DNA of 64,000 nucleotides. Source: Lucinisca nassula. Taxonomy: Eukaryota; Mollusca; Bivalvia; Lucinida; Lucinidae. A model generated the notes under the pieces. The model saw only the letters and a program-made list of their open reading frames with translations. It was not told the DNA's origin and made no database searches. Where the stretch lies: contig OY757010.1 in the NCBI GenBank assembly GCA_963580285.1, forward strand, positions 147,174,675 to 147,238,674, written 5' to 3'. A program made the translations under genes and the position numbers. Shown here in pieces: positions 57,329 to 64,000 of the stretch. Numbering within the stretch: the first letter of the stretch is position 1; the number at the start of each line of letters is the position of its first letter.

Positions 57329-57789
57329 GGTGCGGCGTAGCCTTTGGAGGAGTCCTTTTATCATATAGCATAACTGTTATTTAGTGCAAGCCACATGCCT
57401 TTGGATGGTATGCCCACACGTCAAATAACACATGATTTCCGGTGTATGACGCCATTCATGAAAACCATGTTTTTTCCTTTGAATGTCTTCGGCAAAATCC
57501 GATTTAAAATCGTTATATGATTTACAGAATCTTACAACGCGACTGTTAGATTCTCTATATGCAATGTACCATACAGGAAAATTATAATTTGTAAGATGCC
57601 CATTGGTAACATTTCTAGTGTTGGGATGGTTGGGCGTGTATCTTGGCCCACTGGAGCGTCCAATCGGCTTACAGTTTGGCAAGGCCTGCTGTCCTTGCAG
57701 TAGGTAAAGGTAGAGAGGTAGTATTTTTACTCTCTTTCAACACTCATTAGAACCGCCAAGACAAGTATCACAAATTTTCATCAGAATTT

Positions 57790-58090
57790 GTTTGTTTTGT
57801 TTGATTTGAGGTTTAACGTCCCCGTCAACACCGTAAAGGTCATTTTGGAGAAGTTGCTTCCAATTTTGTAGAACTTTTACCCGACATTGAGATGACAACT
57901 CATGCCCTGCCGCCCAATGAAACCAATAGGGTTTATAAGCATGGACGGGCCGACTCGCACCGCTTTGCCTGGGCAGGCTTAAATCCTCTAAGCGGTTTAC
58001 CAGTACTCGTGTGGGGGTCGGTTTCAGCTCTGCGTGGAAGCATCATGCAGCCCATATATTTCTTCAAGCCCCGATGGGCGGGGGCCAAAT
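57790..58090 (-). mobile_element. SINE family S, antisense, full copy
   Basis: GAGGTTTAACGTCCCCGTCA to CTTCAAGCCCCGATGGGCGG. Confidence 0.92.
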
Positions 58091-58316
58091 TAGAATAATG
58101 ACCGCTTTAGCGTATGACAAAATGGACTCTGTTACACAGATGTGTTGAAATGTTGTTAGCAAAGAAATATATAAGCCATCTACTATTATGTATTATACAA
58201 TGCAAGGACTTAACGTAAACCCTACAAAAATAGCTTTCTACTGACATTTGAAAAAATTAGGGTCGGAAGACTGCAAAAATGTTTTTAGTTTTGTCAACTT
58301 TTATTTGATGAAGTAC

Positions 58317-58596
58317 CATCACGTGAACAAGTTCGTGAAATGAAGACCCCCCTAAACCCCACTTTATATAGAAAAAACTGGGGTTTACGGGGGTATTAAT
58401 TTTTTTTTCTTATTTCTGCTCCAATACGTAGGTTGTGGGTACTCGTTAGAACCGCCTCAATGAGGCGGTTCTAACGAGCACACACTACCTATGTTATGAG
58501 CATTTATAAGAAAAAATATCAAGGATTTTCATCAGAAAAATAGGTATTTTGGAGATATAAAAAAGCACTATGTCGCACGGGTGTGTTTTCGTAATG
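58317..58596. mobile_element. Family P MITE, hybrid ends
   Basis: Left end CATCACGTGAACAAGTTCG is subfamily B. The right end CGGGTGTGTTTTCGTAATG mixes B internal sequence with an A-like terminus. The palindrome is perfect. Confidence 0.9.
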
Positions 58597-58782
58597 CTTA
58601 CAAAGGACTGAATTCCAACCATAGTACAAGAAAACGTATAAATAATTAGGTTATAAGCATCAGGGAAGAAGCAAGTTTGGCTATTTTGAAAGTTTTATGA
58701 ATTTGTATCGAAAGCGCTAGAAAACGTCAAGGTCAGTAGGCAAGAAAATATTTTTTATTTTCTTTGCCATGTATACTGCAGG

Positions 58783-59042
58783 GTCTGCAGCGGAAAACAG
58801 ATATTTTTGAGCCTTATTACATCTGTTATTTTTGTTGTCGCCTCGAAAAAGCAATTCAATGTATTTTGTCCAAAATTGAATGTCAGCTTTTCAACGAAAA
58901 TAATTTGAATAAAATTTCGTCTATTGTCGATAAAAATAATAAGATAAACATAACTGAGAGTGTGTCTATTCAGGAAAATGACAACTCATTGCGAACTAAA
59001 ATTCAGTCTGTCATTAACCCATTATATGCGAAAAACCCCTGA
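58783..59042 (+). CDS. Possible terminal exon, unknown protein
   Basis: A pyrimidine-rich tract ending in an AG (TTTTCTTTGCC then CTGCAG at 58776-58781) precedes an open frame to TGA at 59042. It starts GLQRKTDIFEPYYICYFCCR and ends SVINPLYAKNP. The rest is rich in N, I, K and S, with no domain I know. The acceptor-like site is the only support for an exon. The stop is immediately followed by the dispersed repeat at 59048, so the frame could equally be chance or part of an old element. Confidence 0.2.
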
Positions 59043-59047
59043 TGGGG

Positions 59048-59220
59048 TAACTTGGCAAACAGTACAGACCCAGATCTGATTAGGGCTTGCACTATTTGCC
59101 CACAGAATTTTCCGTCAAAAATAGAATAAAAACGAAAACATAGGCCTGCCACCCCTTATATGACAAATGGACTTGTCCAACATATAGCAAAGGAAGAGTC
59201 CACTAGTATACAATGGGTTA
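59048..59220 (+). repeat. Dispersed repeat block shared with 12590-12790
   Basis: CTTGGCAAACAGTACAGACC, GGGCTTGCACTATTTGCC, CCTTATATGACAAATGGAC and CCAACATATAGCAAAGGAAG in the same order as the earlier copy. The 63-residue frame at 59160 is repeat read-through. Confidence 0.78.
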
Positions 59221-60232
59221 ACGATGAAAGTTCGTCGCACCCTCAGACAATGCCAAGAAATACACATAAAGTTCCACTTCATTTCAGGACAATGAACTTC
59301 TTATACAAACTGAGAAATGTCAAACGAAAATGTGAATTTGACCACGTGTGAGACAAAAGTAATGGTCCTGTGTTGATCAACTTAGTGTCAGGCCGGAAGA
59401 CTCTGCATGAAAACTACACCATGACATGCGGTACCCGCACAAATGAACATAGTAATAGCGTCTTTGAATTCCATCACTTCCCAGATAGTCTGTTTTGTAT
59501 ATGTGATATGGTGGGTGGGGTGGGGGCTTATGGCCCTTTCGAGATTGTTTCTATTATACTTAGTTTTGCATTCATCAGATGTGGGTAAAAATCGACCATG
59601 AGTACCCGGAGAAAACAGCCTGACCTTCCGTTGCAGTACTTGGTGTCTCAAATGTAACCCAAGCGAGGCTCGAACCGACAGCCGTGAGAGACATTATATT
59701 CAAAAGGCCGTGCTCATTACTGGCCCGTATCTGGTCTGTTTAATATAAGGACGAAGAAAGGTCAAGTCAGAATGAAAAATACCATACGAGTTCATGCTGT
59801 AAAGCTTGATATGTTGTAGGATTTGTTGTTCGCTAGATCAGTAAAAGTGTCTGTTTCGTACGCTCTAGATCATCAGACGATCTTACATAACGATCAAACA
59901 AAGATATTGTAAAGCATTCAATATGAGCTTGGTCTTATACGACCTGATTATGACGGACACATATTGTCTGGTATACAAGAAACATCAAAGGAATAACAAC
60001 ACTGCTTGGTCGACTGTGTCTGCTTCTGGAAAACAGACATCCCGGGGCCACTGATTCAAAAGAAACGACGCCGTTAGTTAAAACTTTGATCATTTAATAT
60101 GGCAAATATGCTAAAATTTTGCTTGAAAAATGTGAGCAGCAGCACAAATAGCACTATATTAGATATTGTGCTTGCTAGAACAGTTAACAAGTTGACCACT
60201 CACGAGAAACGATGATTTGACCAATTGGCCCC
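59221..60232. other. Mostly unassigned; CCCGGAGAAAA repeat at 59528-59620
   Basis: ATGGCCCTTTCGAGATTG and GAGTACCCGGAGAAAA match the degenerate repeat at 25270-25400. AGCGAGGCTCGAACC at 59662 looks like a decayed SINE B box in antisense. No gene seen. Confidence 0.45.
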
Positions 60233-60476
60233 AGATCTTCCAATTTTGTGGGACTTTTACCCGACATTGAGCTGAAATGACATCTCAAGCCTGCCGCCCA
60301 GTGAAACCAATAGGGTTTATAAGCACGGATGGGCCGCCTCGCACTGCTTTGCCTGGGCAGGCTTACATCCTCTAAGCGGTTTACCAGTACTCGTTTGCGG
60401 GTCGGTTTCAGCTCTGCGTGGAAGCATCATGCAGCCCATATATTTTTTCAAGCCCCGATGGGCGGGGCCAATCTTG
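60233..60476 (-). mobile_element. SINE family S, antisense, tail truncated
   Basis: Starts inside the family at CTTCCAATTTTGTGGGACTT and continues to TCAAGCCCCGATGGGCGGGG. The GACGTTAAAC tail is absent. Confidence 0.88.
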
Positions 60477-60516
60477 CAAAGTGCAAAAATGCTTATGAAA
60501 AAATATAATAAAACCG

Positions 60517-60765
60517 CATTACAAAAAACCCGCCTGTACAAATACAGTGTAAATATTACCGCCGAAAAAAAAACTAAATTTTAAGAAGAAAAAGTGCGAT
60601 ATTTTTCTTACTTCTGCTCAAAATATAGATTGTGGGTACTCGTTAGAACCGCCTCGATTAGAGCAGAAATAACAAAAATAATGTTTACCCCTGCAAATTC
60701 CAGTTTTTTTTGTATAAAAGTGGGTCTCGAGGGGGTCAGAATCATATAGGGATGTTTTCATAATG
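60517..60765. mobile_element. Family P MITE with one palindrome arm
   Basis: CATTACAAAAAACCCGCCTG to AGGGATGTTTTCATAATG. The left arm GGGTACTCGTTAGAACCGCC is followed at once by AGAGCAGAAATAAC; the right arm is deleted. Confidence 0.85.
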
Positions 60766-60799
60766 GCAACACCAATTTCCTGGAGGTAACATGTTCTTT

Positions 60800-61790
60800 T
60801 TTCAGGTAGCGTGAACTGGCATTTTACAGCTGATTATTTTGGACAATTTGTAGAAAATCAATGGAAAAGATATTTAGACGATAGTTTCATACTTTGGCAA
60901 AGGTCACCGAAAGATTTTTTATTTAATGGAAAAGATACTCAACTCTCTTCATAAAGATATCAAATATAAAATTGAGGTTAACCCCTACAACTACCCTTCC
61001 TGGACATACTGGAACTTCTATGTCAACAGGCGTATACTTTAAGACCACTTATTCAAAACAAAACTTAAATTTCAAATCTTGTCACCCAAAACACACAAAA
61101 AACTAATACACTCTTTTCCTAGGCTTGAAGAATCTGCACAATTGATTCAGATAAAATATACTTAGTTACAATTTAAAAGACTTGCCGCCACTTTAACCAA
61201 ACGCAACTATCCACTTCTAATAATACAATCTGGAAAAAGTAAAGCCTTAGCAATACCACGAGAAAATCCGATGACTGTCAAGGAAAAAAATGAAGAAAAA
61301 TTAACGCCTTTCATCTTAACACTCAATCCAAAAAATAAATAAATTGTTGGCGTCTTGAAAAATAACATGGAAATTTTAAACTCTAATAATATCAAGTTAT
61401 GAATAGAATAATAAGCAACACCAAGGTCATAAAATGCAAGGGACAACTTCAAAAATTTAAAACGCATGTTAATAAAATTTCAATCCAATGTAACAAATAC
61501 TCGCTCATCTGTTACTGAATGCGGACTTTGTAATTTCATCACAGAAGGATCTTCCTTACAGTTAAATAATCAAGTATTTCATGTTAAAGGAAACATTAAT
61601 TGCACTGTCAAAAATGTACTGTATGTTTTAGTTGGTTGCAAAATATTCTATAATGGCAGACATGTGACAAATTTCGAAACAGACGGACAGTTCATGACCA
61701 ACAAATAAGACTCATCAACGAGACAGCTGCCCGTCAGTTATCGTTTAGACCAATGTTCTCTAAAAAACTCAACAGTTCTCAGTTTGTTTT
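60800..61790 (+). pseudogene. Penelope-like element remnant, RT palm to GIY-YIG endonuclease
   Basis: The plus strand opens with FGQFVENQWKRYLDDSFILW, where YLDD (60871-60882) is the RT catalytic motif. Several stops follow. A frame with TKRNYPLLIIQSGKSKAL and TPFILTLNPKNK matches the PLE linker between RT and endonuclease. At 61466-61708 ECGLCNFITEGSSLQLNN forms the cysteine knuckle, and NVLYVLVGCKIFYNG is the start of GIY-YIG. Then one frameshift: the next frame gives CDKFRNRRTVHDQQIRLI (61657-61710), the GIY-YIG RxxxH half. PLEs use this nuclease to nick targets. Stops and the frameshift make this copy dead. The 5' part of the RT is missing and a MITE lies just upstream. Confidence 0.85.
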
Positions 61791-61954
61791 TTTTTTTCGT
61801 TTTACAAATTTCACAATAATAATTTTACAGCAAGGTTAACCAAAGAAAAGTATTTCATTACGGTTTTTAACCCCAAAATTAACAATCATTAACGGCGTAA
61901 TTTTGCGTGCTGTGTAAACGTCTGATCCGTTACTAAGTATCGTCGCAAATGTAA

Positions 61955-62080
61955 GTAGAAGTAAAACAAAGATCAGGAATCGATACAATTAACTTACTAC
62001 ACCCATCAAAGACACCAAAGGGAAAGAAACACAAACATTAAGCGACCAGACCATAATGGAAACCTAAACAAAGGAAGGCC
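61955..62080 (+). mobile_element. Family D repeat, left part
   Basis: GTAGAAGTAAAACAAAGATC, AGGAATCGATACAATTAAC and AAACAAAGGAAGGCC as at 38756-38880, then cut by a MITE. Confidence 0.85.
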
Positions 62081-62272
62081 CATTACGAAAACACGCCTAT
62101 AAAATACATTGTAAACTTTATCGCCGAAAAAAGGAAGTTTTAAGATGAAAAACTGTGATATTTTTCTTATAAGGTATACCTCTGTAAACCCCAGATTTAC
62201 TATATAAAAGTGGGATTCACGGGAGGGGGGGGGGGTGGAGTGGGAGATTGATATAGTCATGTTTTCATGATG
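62081..62272. mobile_element. Family P MITE lacking the central palindrome
   Basis: Ends CATTACGAAAACACGCCTAT and ATAGTCATGTTTTCATGATG. Where other copies have the palindrome, GATATTTTTCTTAT runs directly into AAGGTATACCTCTGTAAACC. A G run at 62227-62235 is also present. Confidence 0.88.
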
Positions 62273-62642
62273 GGGAAGTGACGTCAGGTATAAACAATAG
62301 CCGCACTTTTAAAAACTTCTTCGAAATAAAGAGAAAGACCAACGATTAAAAAGGCAATTTATAGAGTATTAGAAGGATTATTAAATATTTCAAGTACGGT
62401 GAAGTAGTATTCAGGGATTTTACTGAAAATCTTTTATTCTTCAGAGGGAGAATGCTGAAAAAATAAGGTAACATTTTTGTTTACGCAAGCTTGAGGCTTA
62501 AGGATTGAATAAACTGTATCATTTATTTGATAACATCATGTTATTTCCTATAATAAACCAGTTTTGTGGATTTTATTGAAGAACCACTATATGCATATCC
62601 ACCATTTATGATATTTAACTGAAATATTTAACTCATTTTATC
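62273..62642. other. No recognisable feature
   Basis: AT-rich; could be upstream sequence of the remnant beginning at 62643. Confidence 0.35.
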
Positions 62643-63954
62643 ATGGAAGAGTGTTCTGTCAGCGCAAGAAATGTGGACGTGAAAACGGAGCATGACAACT
62701 ATTCCATATATGACGACAATTTTTCAACAGATTCATTCTATACTAACCTATCTAATTCATCATGGAATTCAGAGGTAAACGTTTCCTATGAAGTACAAGG
62801 ATTGAGCGATCCTTTTGAGGGTATTCTACATAGAACACATGTTTCGGATCCAAGTTAAGCATTGCATTCATATCAAATCGGTTCTTCGATGTATTTAAAC
62901 AAAAGATTCAAGCTGATTATATGAAAAACATTGATATTGACGAAACCAGTTTTGTTTCAAAGGGTACAACGCATGTAAAGGGTCATAATGCGACATCAAT
63001 TTAGATAGCCATTTTAAGACGACGGGACTGACTGGGATTGGCTATAGGTTTTGGAGAGAAGAGCGTTTTCCGAAGATTTCAGAGGCCCTTTTTAAACGCT
63101 TGATGCATGAATTGGATAGCCAAATAGTTGGTTCCAGCCAGCTTGAGGAGCAGACATCGCATGACCCTCCAAAAATGCATTTTCTACAAGATGAACAATC
63201 TTTCGGTTCAATAACAAGTGCAAAAGTTGACGTCAACGCCGCGCAAAACTATAACGTCGATATGCAAGACGCGATTAACTTTGACGTCCGGCGTCGCGCT
63301 AACAAAGTAATCTCACAATAATGACAAGGAGAGTACATGCTTACCGGATCATCCTGTTCAAGCACAAGCAGAACAGATCGCCTACGATGACGCCGCCCCA
63401 TATCCCGACCAGTTACACAGCCGGATGATTTATACATTGCCGAGAACATTTCAAAATCATATGAACATGTAAAGCATACGCCGTCCCTAGATCTCACAAT
63501 GACACATATTCGCGGTAATACAGTGATGCCGGTTCTGACATCCACGTCTATCATGCAGCGACAAGCGGATAACCTTCCAAAAAGTGACGGACAATTTAGC
63601 CAAAGTATATCCATGGTTCTGAACAGAATAATGCAACTTGAGGACGGAATAAAAACAATCAAACGAGACATCCTACATCATATGAAGCCCAAATTAAACG
63701 AGCTGAAGTATTCTGTCGTAAACATGATAGAAATTGCAAACATAAATAAGTCATACTCTGACGCTGTTAAGAATACAAGCTCTGATCTTGTAATGCAGCA
63801 GACCACCGGCGAAAACAGACAGAACGTATCTGCATCTTGTTTTATAGATGAAGGGTATGATGAACAGTCCGGAAATGGGAATTCGAGCGCCGTTCGAGAC
63901 ACACGTAAAGAGGCCTTTTATCCCTGTAACCTCGGAAAATACGCAGCGTTCTAG
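62643..63954 (+). pseudogene. Frameshifted coding remnant, possibly LINE ORF1-like
   Basis: Open pieces follow one another on the plus strand in changing frames. 62643-62858 starts MEECSVSARNVDVKTEHDNY. A second piece reads AFISNRFFDVFKQKIQADYM up to about 63000. 63100-63321 starts MMHELDSQIVGSSQLEEQ. A shifted piece reads NNDKESTCLPDHPVQAQAEQ. 63410-63954 contains ISMVLNRIMQLEDGIKTIKR followed by ILHHMKPKLNELKYSV, a likely coiled coil, and then KSYSDAVKNTSSD. A coiled coil followed by a YxDAVK-type segment is common in ORF1 proteins upstream of endonuclease/RT in mollusc LINEs. The endonuclease, if any, would lie past the window end. At least three frameshifts or stops make it a pseudogene unless hidden introns exist. 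Confidence 0.5.
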
Positions 63955-64000
63955 AGTGACTCATAGACCCATCCCTGTACATTGAAACTGAGCAGCAGGC

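Overview
The window is eukaryotic and reads as repeat-dense, gene-poor chromosomal DNA of a marine invertebrate, most likely a bivalve mollusc. The case rests on repeat content, not host genes: tRNA-derived SINEs ending in GACGTTAAAC, pearl/Helentron-like elements with tandem cores, Penelope-like and LINE remnants, and many palindromic MITEs. All are types I associate with bivalve genomes. I find no intact host gene, no rRNA, no functional tRNA and nothing bacterial. Percent identities were not computed; all alignments are by eye.

Layout. 0-7 kb: fragments of a Penelope-type retroelement, a broken LINE reverse transcriptase and a nested pair of foldback elements. 7.3-12.8 kb: two copies of a pearl-like element with a hairpin head, one carrying a nested 1.9 kb element whose tandem core is packed with AGGTCA nuclear-receptor half-sites. 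12.8-17.3 kb: copies of a dispersed foldback repeat (here family D), SINEs and a LINE tail. 17.3-38.4 kb: a single giant inverted structure. 38.4-62.3 kb: Penelope fragments and about 20 copies of a MITE with a near-perfect central palindrome (here family P), mixed with SINEs and a 1.68 kb TIR transposon. 62.6-64 kb: a frameshifted coding remnant.

The main result is at 17308-38396. Two 7 kb arms of a roughly 155 bp satellite (core TTACTTAGTTTACTTAG) lie in opposite orientation around a 6 kb loop. The outer ends carry imperfect terminal inverted repeats (TACTTCATACTCCG). They are flanked by a 10 bp direct repeat, CGAAAGTTTG, at 17298-17307 and 38397-38406. The flanks on either side are the two halves of one family D repeat, so the empty site can be reconstructed. 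This is therefore a 21.1 kb foldback transposon insertion with a target duplication of MULE/Foldback length. The loop holds the only substantial open frame in the window, an OTU-peptidase remnant fused to a cysteine-rich CXC-like domain (29604-30418, minus strand). It is cut off at the arm junction. No transposase is visible, so the element looks non-autonomous.

The SINE names (family S), MITE names (families P and C) and repeat names (families D, E, G and K) are labels used only here.
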